Assembly: GCA_038496445.1 (NCBI GenBank)
Contig: JALMLS010000015.1
Location: 124,001-188,000 of the forward strand
Direction: 5' to 3'
Source of the DNA: Trichosphaerium sp. ATCC 40318
Taxonomy: Eukaryota > Discosea > Flabellinia > Trichosidae
DNA length: 64,000 bases
Shown here: piece after piece, positions 11,446-23,211 of the stretch
How positions within the stretch are numbered: position 1 is the first letter of the stretch
Layout of the letters: each line of letters opens with the position of its first letter
Position numbers and translations under genes: made by a program
Notes under the pieces: model-generated
What the model saw: only the letters and a program-made list of their open reading frames with translations
What the model was told of the DNA's origin: nothing
The model's database searches: none

Positions 11446-11888
11446 GTTAATTTCCTTTCCCAGACACCTACGCGCTTCACGTTAAATTCCTTTTTCAGAC
11501 GAAAAAAGAAAGTGACAGAATTCATTGGATAGTCCCACTGACGAAATGGCCTGTTTCCTATGTCGAAAAGAGCATATATATTACACGTTAATTTAACTGT
11601 GTAGTTGATGAAATATTGTAAATGTTATTATTGATGAAACAACAGGCAAAGGACAGGTACCTAAAGCTGTTACTTTTATCAATTTGAAATAAAGGTTGTT
11701 TGTGATTCACTCCAAAGTTCCTCCCATATCCTACTCTACAGTGACTCCTTGGAGTAGACGCTTACAGTTTGGCGTCTACATATATCATCAATTTAACTTG
11801 CGTTAATGCCCAATACCAGTGTTAAGCATGTAATTTATTGCAGTGTACAGAACTAAAATAATGTGGCGCTACAAAAGGAAGAATTCTT
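11446..11888. other. Intergenic stretch with a small direct duplication
   Basis: A CGCTTCACGTTAAWTTCC motif occurs twice in tandem (about 11437-11500) at the start of the upstream minus gene, so this may be a promoter element duplication. Nothing coding is supported in the remainder. Confidence 0.4.
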
Positions 11889-13336
11889 TTACAAACGTGC
11901 TTCTGGTAACTTAAATACCCTGAATGCATTCTTCCACATGAAGCACTCACGTGCTTCTTTATCCCAGTCACGTGTTAGTTCCCTCACTCCTTTGGATGTA
12001 GTATCAAAACCAAGCATAGGAAAGTTTGTCCCAAACATTACTTTCTCCCTTCCGTATGTCTTTGCAAAATGCAAGAGCTCCTTTGGGTAGTACCTTGGGT
12101 CATACGCAGAAGTGTCTAATATACAGTGAGTATTTACTAACAACAAAGAACAACAAAGAAAGAAAAATTAAAGAAAACACATGTTTCCGTTCACAATATT
12201 GAAGAGTTTGGCTGTGCAGCCCACAACCTTCTCTTACCAATGTAAACATTCTTATGTTTCCATGCTACAGCAATCATCTCGTTTGTCCAAGGATATCCGA
12301 CATGTCCACAAACAATTTTTAAATCAGGAAAGGTCAACGCTATCTCATCAATATAAGGAATAGGACGGCCAGTATCTGATGGCATCAGAGGTCCTAACAA
12401 ACTATATCTTAGTAAAGCAAGTCTACTTTATTATTATAGTACAGTACCTGTATGACCAACTTGAGTGCAGAACGGTACATCAAGCTGCAAGTTTAAAGTC
12501 AGTTTTGAAAGGATGTAATGAAGACAAGAAGAATTAAATTAGAAGGATGTACTTCAATGCACTTTACGAATAACGGATAGTATAACTTGTGATTTGGAGG
12601 TAGCTTCCATAACCAAGGAACAACTCTTATTGCTTTAAAATTAAGCTCTCTTATACATCTCTCAGCTTCCTTTACAGCAGAAACAGGGTCAGCTAAATTA
12701 ACGCTTCCACAGCCTTAAAAAAAGAAACATTAGCTGACTTGACAAGAGCTCTTTCAAAAAGTTTGAACGTTAGCCACTGAAAGCATGGCTGGTAACTTTC
12801 TTTGCTTGTGAAAAAAAATAATCACGTGAGTTTTTTGAAAGAAAAATGTTCATGTTGCAACTAAATTTACCTATAAACTTTGCTGGGTTATACCTAACGA
12901 ACTCTGCAATCCTTTCATTTGTGACCACCCACTTTCCTTAATCAAGGAATAAGTTGTCAAAATACAATGTCGTTTTTAACGAATAACCTACCTGGTCGGC
13001 ACCAAGCACTTAGGATTGTTTTATCAACATTTCCTTCATCTAATTTCTTTTCTAGAGATTGTGGCGTCCATTCAAATGATTCCTTGCCTGTAAACCATAC
13101 GTGAGATGTTACACGCAATATTCAGGCGTATTTACGCCATACTATGATTGTTCAAGGAACCACAGACAATAATACGTTAAAATAATCGTTATTTGCTCTC
13201 TCCAGCCACCGTGACAGTGTGCTATGATTAGACACGTACCTAGCAAACCAGAAAAGCCAGAAACACGTTTGCTTTCTGGTAATAGCTCCAAAAAAGTTGT
13301 GCCAGCAGGCTGCGCCCAAACGTCTACCAATTTCAT
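11889..13336 (-). CDS. Amidohydrolase-2 family protein, bacterial type
   Basis: Seven exons (13240-13336, 12992-13087, 12871-12936, 12553-12713, 12448-12484, 12238-12393, 11889-12115) give 279 aa. The protein matches the TIM-barrel amidohydrolase-2 family: VPWLWKLPP, FCTQVGHTGP, KIVCGHVGYPW and VMFGTNFPM are all present, the last two carrying the usual catalytic His and neighbouring Asp/Asn positions. The N-terminus reads VDVWAQP where most family members have a metal-binding HxH. From memory of the family, a subgroup common in actinobacteria shares VDVWAQ and the PSETGRPIPYID-like segment. The substrate is unknown. Six introns show it is established in this genome. Confidence 0.88.
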
Positions 13337-13555
13337 TTGCTACAATTTCAACAGGTAAAAATTATAATACCCACTTAACTTGTTGACGATCTATCGCTTA
13401 ACCCTCACTAAAAATCTTTAGCCTAAGACTCTCACCTATGCACTAACATATAATGAACGTATTACGAGTTCTATAACCATATTTATTATCGGTACATGAT
13501 TGTACGGTTGTTACAAAAAAGAAAAAAAAGACTAAAGTACTTTTTTTTTCTCTGC

Positions 13556-15923
13556 TTACTTTCCCCACTTCATACGCATCTTCCTTTTACGTTCAAGCTC
13601 TGCTTGCTTGAAAGGATTCAACTTTACCTTACCTTGTTCAATATCTTCATCTGGTTTTGCAGGTCCCTTTGTGTGCTAGAAAATATTATCAGAAACTTAC
13701 GGTTCTAGTTAAGAGAAATGATCTTACCTTCACTAAATCAGGGACTTGTGTTGCTGCAGCTGGTGTGGCTGTTTTAGGTTCTTGCACAGGTGCAGATATG
13801 TTCTCCTGTGCTACAGGAGTAGGTTCTGCTTTGATAGGTTCAGGCTCAGGTTCAGGTTCTTGAGCTACTTGCACTTCAATAACTGGCTCTGGTTCTTGCG
13901 TCTGAACAGGTTCTGATTCAGGTTGAGCTACAGGTTCCTTAATAGGCTCAGGCTCTGGTTCAGGTTGAGCTACAGGAGCTACTACTTCTTTTTCTGGTTC
14001 AGGTTCTCGCACTGGTGTAGGTGCTGGCTCTTCTACGGGAGCTGGTGTAGACGCAGCTTCAGCAGCTACAATATTGTTAGGTAACAATACTAATGAAAAA
14101 GAAAAGCCCTTACCAGCTGCTTCTCTGGCTGCCTTATCTTTAGCTTCCTGTCTTTTCTTCCTTCTTTGTTCAAGGCGTGCTTGACGTCTTTGTTCTCTTT
14201 TACGTTCTTCGTCATCTTCATCGTCTTATCAAATATTTTAATTTAAAAGCACGTGTAGTTCGTCGACGTACTATCTGCAGGTGCTGTAGTAGTTGCAGCT
14301 TTAGCTTCTGCTGCTTTGCGCTCTTCCTCTTGTTTAGCTTTAGCAGCGGCAGCTTGCTTCTCTTCCTCCTCTTTAGCTCTAGCAGCCTCATCTTGTCTCG
14401 TCTTCTCTTCTTGAGCCTTGACAGCCTCTTGACGGGCTTTTTCTACCGCTGCTTTGCGGTCTTGTTCCTCTTTTGCTCTAACAGCAGCAGCTTGTCTTTC
14501 CTTCTCTGCTTGAGCCTCAGCTTCTCGCTGATCTTTCTCTTGTTGTGCCTTTATAGCGTCGTCCATAGCTTTCATTGAAGGCTCTGACGGCTTGTTAGCA
14601 CTTCCGCTTCTCTCGTTTTCGCGTTTCTATACAAGCTAAATAAGCACAGCTGGAATTTTTTGTTTACAAGGATTCATACCTTTCTTGCATCCATTGCTTC
14701 CTTCATCTTTCTTTTGCGTTCAGCTTCTTGTTTTTGGAAAGGACTAAGCAGCTTAGAAGGTGTTCTCGTCGGAGCACCAGGTTCTTTTGGTTTCTCTGGT
14801 TCCTTTTCTTCCTGACAGAAAAAATATGAGTTTCCATTTAGCTCAAAAAATTACCAAGACTTTACTCTGTTACGTACAGGCTCATCATCATCCTTCTCTT
14901 CCCATGCTCTCATCTTCGCCAAGCGCTCTTGGAGGGATGGCTTCTTACCAGGAGGTCTCTCACCTAGAGTACGAGATTAATGTGTAAAGGCGACGATAAA
15001 AAAAACTAACCTCTTTTAAATGCTTCAAATCCAGCTCTCCACTCTTCCTGTTTCTTGCGTTTAACTTCAGCATGTTCTTCTTCCGTCATTATACCGCCTA
15101 AATGCTTGGCATCCAAGTCATCGAGCACTTTAGGGTACCTAGAGAAGAGTTATAAATAAATAGAAATAAAATCGCTTGGATGGCGTTATTACAGCACTTG
15201 GTGCCTTAAGAATAACCTCATACTGTTCTTTCGAATATTTTTTACCTCTGAATAACAGCTTGGTGGCATTTCAAGCGAAAGAAAGGAAGATTTTGCTAAT
15301 TTTTGATTCAAAAAATACGCACCCAGATAAGTACGTTGCCATGCATTTAAAGTCAGGAGATCCATAGTCTATCATATCTGGTGGGTCTATTATGGCCGGT
15401 ACGCCGTGTTTTTCAGCAACTAGAGCGCAAAATAAGAAAAATAGAGTGACGAAGCGCAATTTTTAGAAACGTGCCATCAAAAGCCAATCGAAGGTTAAAT
15501 AGCTTATCTTCGCGTGTTTCAGTTTTTAGACGCCTGAAATCGCCTGATACGTGTTAGTACGTTTGTTTTTAAACTAAGCGCACAGCAAAAGCAACTCTTC
15601 TAAGGGTTGCAACCTGTACATTGGTAAAAACGCTGTTTTACTAAAAGCGTACCTATTTCGTCTGGGAAAAAGCTGAATTTACTGTTAATAGATTATTTAC
15701 ACTATTGAGCGTACTTATGTAGTATAGCGCAGAAAGCTAAACCGTCTTGAAAGGAATCTGTTATATCTGTTACTTCTACTCCTGGGTACCCCTATTTCGC
15801 GCTAATTAGTAGAGTTTTTCGCGTTAAACCGTACATAGGTGAACGTTTTCGACCAATCTATTTCTGTATTAGTGGTTGTAGTCGGGTAATGGTATACGTA
15901 CTTGATAGACCAAAGTCAGCCAT
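13556..15923 (-). CDS. Calponin-homology domain protein with charged coiled coil and Pro-Glu repeat
   Basis: Thirteen exons from 15902-15923 to 13556-13675 give 530 aa. Residues about 18-105 are a single CH domain: [20 protein letters not shown], the helix [20 protein letters not shown] and ATYLSG are typical of actin-binding CH domains. Next comes a Lys/Glu helical region, a 118-codon Ala/Glu/Arg/Gln coiled coil (exon 14272-14626), a basic helix, and about 110 residues of PEPEPEP-type repeats. The motif [13 protein letters not shown] occurs twice, once before the coiled coil and again as the last residues. A cytoskeletal linker is likely. One intron (15420-15474) uses a GC donor. Confidence 0.88.
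15420..15474 (-). other. GC-AG intron in the CH-domain gene
   Basis: Splicing from G|GCACGT to CTCTAG restores [12 protein letters not shown], the expected CH-domain helix. The nearest GT donor, 4 nt downstream, would insert Gly-Thr into the helix. Two other introns in the window show the same GC donor context. Confidence 0.7.
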
Positions 15924-15997
15924 GCGAGTCTCGTGTTTGTATTTTTGAACTCGTAAGCGAGCTATGACGTTAAGTAAGTTTACATGATTTTAACGCA
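15924..15997. promoter_or_regulatory. 74-bp divergent promoter
   Basis: The start codons of the minus-strand CH gene (15923) and the plus-strand membrane protein gene (15998) are only 74 bp apart. Both core promoters and 5' UTRs must overlap here unless a start codon is misplaced. A TTTTTGAACTCGTAAGCGAGC segment with a small CTCG/CGAG hairpin lies in the middle. Confidence 0.55.
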
Positions 15998-17798
15998 ATG
16001 CAAACAGCTCTTTTGGTGCTCCTGACGCTCCTTTCTAGCACATGTGAGTTTATTATGACTCTCACATACACTAATACGCTACAGGTGCATACTTCCCTAC
16101 AAACTGTATTTTGAATACATTAAACACAACCACCACGCAGAGCATAACTAGTTCATTTGGTACTTGTCTGTTATTGTGCATGTTGTTAACCTCTTTAGGT
16201 ATTGATGTGGCAAGTCTTGGCATTTTATCCGAGCACACTCTACTAGCGGTGGTACGGAATTCTAGAATACTCGTGTGAGACTAACCACAACCAAGAGTTC
16301 TAAAACAATAACAACATGGGCATAGTGCATACTTACGCTAGATTCTATTTCTCGTTGTACTGCAACCATTCGGAACAGTATAAGCAGCGAATCACTTCTA
16401 CTACCTACATTAGTTCAAGGGAGCGACTTTGGGGCGTCTATCACTAATATGGGTAAATGCCACAAAAGGAACGTGATTATGAACCATACTTTTCTCAGAA
16501 AATGTGTCAGTGTTGATTGGTGCTGGTAGAACTATTATGGACCCTGCTTTGCAAGTGAATATTAAACTAGCCACTATGAAAATTTTAAGTGTTAAGGCTA
16601 TGGCCTTACCCTTGGCTTCCCAGTTGCCTAGTATAAGCCACATCATGGAAGTAGTGACACATTCAAATCACTCAAATGGTAACATACACTTGCTGTCACC
16701 AAAACTTACTTGTTTTTTGCAAAGGTTTTGTGGCAGGGATATCATCAACGTCAAGTGATAAAAGAAGAGCAAATGGTACTCTCGTTATGGGACATTTATC
16801 GGGTGGTAGCGTTAGCACCAAGACATCACAGTACTGCAAGGTTCGTTAGAGTTCACATCTTGAACAGTTACTAACTGCCGTTTGTTCTCAGGAAATATAT
16901 TCCCTGTAGCTATAGCTCAAGTACCCGATTTAAGCGGCTATGGCCTTCACGAAATGGTCCTTAGTGACACAAAAGGGAATGTAAGACTCTTACTTTCGAG
17001 TAAGAGAACACAAGGGAATACTTGTGAAAATGATCCTGCACCTGAATTTTGCGTTGACGGAAATTGGTTTGTCCCAAAAGGGAAGACTCTAGAATTACCG
17101 TCAGTAGCACATTTTCAAGGCAATATAACAGTCGAAGGTACTTCTATTATTATTAAGCCTACTAGCTCGTAACAAGAACTTCATTCTTTGAAGTCTATGC
17201 TTTTCCTTCCAACATGTGTTTGCTATTTCTTTCCATTACGTTAGTTGATTTTGTTTTCAGGTACTTTACGTGTTGGCCAAGATAGTTTGGTTGTAGTTTC
17301 TGGTGTTGTTAATGGACTCAACGGAACACTTGAGTTGATTATTACACAAACAAAAAACAATTCTCCATTTGCGAATGTTATTGCAAAGTATCACTCGTGT
17401 GAACTCGTTACTGCAGGTATGATACACGTGCCCTTACCTAATTTATTGCTTCACTCATATGCGTCTAACATGAGCATCATCTAGAGCTTGAATTTGCAGG
17501 TTCTGATCTACGAGCTATGGTAACTTTTGATGAAGCACCTTGTAGCTCGAATAATCAGTACGGTATTCTTGGTATTGTATCTGGTATTTTAGCATGTATA
17601 GTTATAGTTAGATGTATTTTCTTTTTTAGACGAAAAGATAAACATTCAGTTGAGAAAAAGTGGCGTAGAAAAGAAATCAAAAACTTAGAACATCATACAC
17701 ATGATGACTCTTTGGATGGCTATAAAATAAATAGTATTAATTCTGATGATACTATTGAGCCTTCAAATGGTCCCTTTAGGCTTGGTCCTCCTTTATAA
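15998..17798 (+). CDS. Type I single-pass membrane protein with beta-rich ectodomain
   Basis: Nine exons (15998-16043, 16085-16159, 16199-16274, 16379-16452, 16499-16678, 16737-16805, 16892-17137, 17261-17416, 17500-17798) give 406 aa. The signal peptide is MQTALLVLLTLLSSTCA. The ectodomain has repeated strand patterns, including NITVEGTLRVGQDSLVVV and NGTLELII, suggesting a beta-solenoid. One TM helix (GILGIVSGILACIVIVRCIF) is followed by a basic stop-transfer, RRKDKHSVEKKWRRK, and an acidic tail. The juxtamembrane module resembles the one in the LRR receptor at 23.2 kb. A surface receptor or adhesion role is inferred, with no known ligand. Confidence 0.78.
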
Positions 17799-18071
17799 TC
17801 CTTTGTAGCAATAATAATTTATTCGTATAAATTTGTATAATCACCTTTAGCGACAACTTTTTTTTATGTTAACTTCGCTAAGAAATGATGACTTCGTAAT
17901 GTCAATGTCATGCTAATTTTTTGCTCCAAAAGAGTGATATTACTATTAAGTTTCCTTAATAATGGTATCATGAAGTGTTGACGGTCAAGAATTCAAGGTG
18001 TCATAATACGATGTCACTAAGTACAATGAGCAACTTAAGTAACCCAAAAAGTAAATTGAATCTTGAAAAGA

Positions 18072-19480
18072 ATGTCAGCGGATGTATCAAGTGCTGTCTT
18101 GCATTCCATTGATACGCTATACATGGTTTGTTATGCTTGCGATAGTTTCAAGTCATTATTGTGGCTATCAAGCACAAACAAGTCCTTAGCTGCATTATTA
18201 CGCAACCATAAAGCTATTTTATACCTTTTAAAACAAAAATGGCCAATACGTCACTGGGGCCCTAAAAATTGTTGGCCAGTTGACGTACTTGCCTCTTCTT
18301 CATGGCAAGATGTTTTTTACCTCGCTTCATACATAGAGCATCAACAACACGTGCGTCTTAAAAAGTGGAACTTCACCGAAATTATTGACTTTTAGTTAAC
18401 AGGCGCCTCTCACGTTTGATAATCAAAAATTCAACATTGCAACAGGCAAGCTCGCAAGCAAGCCTTCAAGCAATGAACATATGTATTGGCAACTTCGACC
18501 TAGTGTACTTTCAATCGATCATTCTGGACGTAATGACGAGCTAGACGGTATATTGACACTCGTTTCAGAGAACAGCACCAACTTGTGGACAGCTGGAAAG
18601 CCAGAGTTCTCAGGACATAATTTCCACTTAGTCGCGAAGGATCACGTTATAGTGTCAACTGTCAAGATGATGATAGGCGTCGACATAAACAACGGAGAGA
18701 TCAAATGGAAAAGAGATTTAAATCTGTTTCGGCCTGTTCTGGCCTGTGCGAAGGACCTTCTGTTTTGCGTTGATAATTTTTTTTCAAGTAAAGCTTCTGA
18801 GAGAATGCTCTTGTGCTTAAGTTTATCTACAGGTACGACAGTGAAATAAATATTAAAATGACTAACGCAGCTTGTTTGAACAAGGTAAGACTTTGTGGAA
18901 GAGAGATGTCATTTCTACTTGTCCGGGATACAGCGCTCTATCTTTGTTAGCTAATGACAATCTCGTCGCTATCGGAAGCACTACTATACTTAATACGGGC
19001 GCCAATTGCGTTACAACTGTATTCTATGATGGTAACTCAGGTGAGCCAATTACATCATTACCTTTTCGAGCTACTTGCTTCGAGCGTTTTCATAACAAAG
19101 TGATGATTTGTTCACGTGGGCATTTATATCGTTACTCACTCGAAGAAAATAACTTGTGTCTTGATTGGAAAGTAGACTTTATTGCAACACACTTTCCTAA
19201 AATTAAAGTATTCGGAGATGGAACAATACTACTGTATGATTATTCTCCTGTTGGTGATAGTGGAGTTGATTTGAGTTTGTTTGATATTGATGGAAATTTG
19301 GTATGGGATCATCAAGTTAAGTGTGTTGGTGTTACTAGGTCAAGGTTTCGTCAAGAAGTCACAGTTACTGTTCGTTCGTGTCACGGTTTTTGTGTGGTTT
19401 CTAAAAGTAAGTTCGCCAAATTTGTAGCAATGGTGAGTTGGACTGGTGACACCATTTGGCGTAGAGATATAATTGACTAA
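18072..19480 (+). CDS. F-box-like protein with PQQ-type beta-propeller
   Basis: Three exons (18072-18350, 18403-18832, 18885-19480) give 434 aa. The first about 60 residues are helical with an LWLSSTNKSLAALLRNH pattern and a downstream LLKQKW, resembling an F-box. The rest has repeats ending in G-x-x-x-W-K-R-D (NNGEIKWKRDL, TGKTLWKRDV, DGNLVWDHQV, TGDTIWRRDI), the hallmark of PQQ/quinoprotein-like propeller blades. An F-box plus propeller suggests a ubiquitin-ligase substrate adaptor. The second intron ends in AACAAG, an AAG acceptor. The ATG at 18072 is the first in frame. Confidence 0.78.
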
Positions 19481-19805
19481 ATACCATCACCTTATGCCTT
19501 GCGGTACACTAATCTCCGATTTCAAAGCATCAACATATCAAACGTATTGTCCAATTGATAAAAAAAGTAAAACAATCACCTTAATACCTCGCTCTAAGTT
19601 TCTTGATAAACAAGCTTTTCTGTCACTTTTCTACGGGATATAGGAAGACCCCTGTGGTGTGTGGGCCACCTTATCGGTTCATAAAGACTACCAAGGTATT
19701 CTTCCTGACATTAGTACAATCAATGCCACGTACTACTATGTCATAACTCACCTTACTTTTTCACTGATTTGCGTATTTCCTTTTTAGTAGATTTCCATAC
19801 TAATA
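19481..19805. other. Intergenic stretch, nothing recognised
   Basis: About 325 bp between two plus-strand genes. It shows no supported coding exon, RNA gene or repeat. Confidence 0.5.
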
Positions 19806-22800
19806 ATGCAACGAGTGAGTTTTTTTTTGGTGTAGATCTACTTTAATTATCATATTTACTCAGTGTTTAGTTGTGTTTGAGCATTGTTTTGGCAATTTGT
19901 GTTTTCTTGGCGGTATCTGACGCACAAGGCGTGTGCTCTTCTTCGTATACATGCTCTTCGTACGACGATTGCAAATATAGTGTACGTACTGATGAATACA
20001 GAAATTATGGTACACTTTAGAAGTCCTCGGACGCTGTAGACAGTACCATAGTTGTTTCTATGCTTGTTGTACTTAAATCCTCAACTAGGATACGGAAGAG
20101 CGCTTCCGATGCGTAAATGGTTCCTGCGTCGCTCCAGAGTGCGGTGTATGCAATGAAACTGCAACTTGTATCGAGGGTACTTGTGTACCATTAGTTACAG
20201 TAGCTGCTAATCAAACATGCGATGCAAAGTAAGTGCTAGCGCGAATCATCCATTTTCGGACGATGTTACGAACCAAAACGGATATATCCGGTTATTGTTA
20301 CAACCGTACGTCCTAAACTCTCATTAGGTATCAAGTGTGCAAAAAAGATCATACCTGTGTTTGTAATGAGACAATTACAACAGGTTGTACTTGCATTGCA
20401 CCTGTTGGTTTCGAGAAAAACTGCTCTTCTGGAGGGTACTTTTTTTTTCTTACTTTCGGGAGACATACTTATCAATGTCGGCTTGTTAACTAACCTACTG
20501 TTAGTTTAAATGTAAACCAACTTGTTTGTGAGGACGGCATGACATGCAACTCAAAGCTACTATGCGCCAAGTATGTTATACAAGCATCTATAGACGCTAT
20601 TTGTACTGAGAGTTCCAAACTTGAAACAGAAACTGTACGCACATTTCAGTGAATTGTAAAGATTAATGGGTTGTAATTTCTAGCAAGTTCTCTTGTGTCA
20701 TCCAGCAGCTTACTACTGTTCAAACAAGAAGTGTAAAAGAAAGCTTCCTTGTGATGAACAAGGTTGTAGTTCCAACAGGACTTGTTTGAGTGGCACTTGT
20801 GTAGAGAATAGATGCGTTTCAGGTAGTCTTTGAGTTCTGCTACAAAATTAGCTAAAGATCTTTTATAGGTGGTAGAATACTAGGTCAGAAATGCAGGGTC
20901 GATGAACAATGTCTATCTAGTATGTCACAGTATGTTGTTATGTACGGTCGCACTAACTCTTGGTTTCAGAGAATTGTACTGACGACAAATGTGCTGGTGT
21001 TGTATGCTTGTTTGTTTAATAGATACTGTATGTCGTTAACATTAATTTCTAGGATTGTTCCACTCTTGATTACTGCCCAAAAGACGATGAACAATGCTAT
21101 ACTTTAGACAGTATGGAAGTTAAGTGTGGACCAACACAGGAAAAGTGTGAAAGTAATAATCAACTGCTCGATGATAATACATACACGTGTGTCGACAAAA
21201 AACAAAACGTACTGTGCTCTATCCAGTACTTGTCAACCTTGTTTTCCCCCTGTCTGTATTTAAAACTCGAAATACTAACAACCTAAGATAGTTTGAAGAG
21301 TGTGAAGATGGTAAGGAGTGCGTGTCTGGTGCTTGTAAGTTTGTCGGAACAGAAAATGTTTGCTTCGAAGAAGCCAAGAGTGTACGAACAACAAACCATT
21401 TTTACATTGTTAATATACTAGGTTTTTTGTTAAACTTAGTTCTAGGGAGAAACATGTGCTATTCCAAATGATGTTAAAATAGCTGCTTGCGAAGAAAGTA
21501 CGTGAACAAATATCATCCAACAATGTTGGGTTTTGCTTCGTCTAAGAAACGTACTAGGCTATGTTTGTGTAAAAGCAAACTCTACAGATATGACAGGTGT
21601 TTGCCAAGTCGCTAAAACATTGGTATGACATGATACTATACTAATCACGTGTTTTGAGAAAGCTAAATCCGAGAATTAGGGAGAAAACTGCAGTGTAGTC
21701 GATTGTGGTGTTGCTTATGTTTGCAATGTTACAGGAAACTCATCAACATGTGAAGCAAGACCTGGATATGTGCGTCATTTGATACATGTGTTGTTTGTTC
21801 TAATACGTAATTAGGGCATACCGTGCAACGATTCTCTTGAAGCTTTGAATTCAAAAACTACTGGATGTGAGGCATTTGGATTTTCATGTGTTTGCAATAG
21901 CACAAATGGTACTATTTGTTTGGAGTACACAAGCTGACTTGCAGACAATTATTTAACTACTAGCACCTTCTTGTACAAAATCATTTGTTATTCGAATTGC
22001 TACAGAAAGATTCGAACAATTAGATAGTTTTTAAACAGCATCCAAATATCATTGTTTGAAAACACTACTTTAAGATGATGCTTATTTTTTTAGGTGCTGT
22101 ATGCTTGCCTTCTTCATTTACCGCAACCATCACTGGTGGTGACACCACAAATCCAGGTATAGAAGAAGCTCAAGTAATTGCTGGAAAATGCTTTCCAGAC
22201 GTAGAAGCAGTACGTTGGATTTTTTTTGTCCAGCATTTGGTTTTTTTTGCTAATTTGTTGGTAGTTCCTCAGTGGAAAATGTAAACGTTATGGTCATTTT
22301 ATTTTGTTTGGATTCGATGAGTTTGATATACTTTACTCTGCTTATAATAGCCCTGCAACTTTTGATGAATCAGGAGAGAGTATTAAAAACCTACCACAAG
22401 AATGCCAGGATGCAATTGCAGAAATTTCATGTTGTCTCATTTGTGGATACAAAGGTGACGTACTTATTCGAATATATCTCTTTTGACAGTTTTCGTAGGA
22501 TTATCTAGTGACAATATTCTTTATAACGGGGATTTTGGGCGTACTCTAGATACAGGATTTTTGTTCAGGCAATCACTTGCACTTGGAAAACTTCCTGGTA
22601 CTAGACCGGATGTATCCCTTTTTTTTTGCTTTCTCGTTTCTTTATTCGCTAGGATAGTGCCCTTGACTACTTAGATTGGTTTGAATTGTGCTGCTAATGG
22701 TGGTAAAGGAGCTTTAGTCTTACAAGGACAGTTCTGTATTCCTAACTTGGACGTAAGTTCACTTTAGGAACAATTCATAAATACACGTTTGTTTCACTCA

Positions 22801-23062
22801 CTATTTTTCTTTTACAGATATGGACTCAAGATGTAGCAGGAGTGCATTCACAAGTTTCTTGCGATAGCTATATTGCTCCTCCACCAGTAGTTGCGGCACC
22901 TTTCGGATCTCCACTACCAGCCGAGGTAGTAGTAGAAGCAAGCACAAGTTCACGCAAGGGTAAGTACTTTGTTTGCCTATTTTTCTAACCTTTTACTCTC
23001 AAGCTCTTTCGTTTGTCGCCATGTTTGCTGCCATCATTTTAGTTGCGTGTCATTCTATGTAG
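19806..23062 (+). CDS. Secreted cysteine-rich protein, probably GPI-anchored
   Basis: Twenty exons starting at 19806-19814 and 19871-19981 and ending at 22818-22959 and 23004-23062 keep phase and give 654 aa. A signal peptide (MQRLCLSIVLAICVFLAVSDA) is followed by many short Cys-bearing repeats of the type C-x-x-x-x-C-x-x-G-x-C-V (e.g. CVNGSCVAPECGVCNETATC, CDEQGCSSNRTCLSGTC), then a larger segment with CFPDVEA and YGHFILFGFDEFDILY. It ends with a Ser/Thr/Arg linker and a hydrophobic tail, ALSFVAMFAAIILVACHSM, directly at the stop, typical of GPI attachment. Most repeats are encoded by one exon. A cell-surface or coat role is inferred. Confidence 0.8.
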
Positions 23063-23211
23063 CTATGTCTAGCAAGCCAGAATAAGTAGACAATAAACTG
23101 TTTACAAGCCTGTTTTGCTGAAACCTCTGCAGTTTATTTACAAGTTTGTTTGACTTCTGTTGGTTCCACCACGTCCCCCTCACCCTCCATGTGAGGTGTT
23201 TATTTACAGTA

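Noticed and set aside
14177-14578. Plus-strand 133-codon Leu/Ser/Phe-rich frame resembling a membrane protein
   Set aside because: It is antisense to the Ala/Glu/Arg coiled-coil exon of the CH-domain gene, and the hydrophobic pattern is a by-product of that composition.
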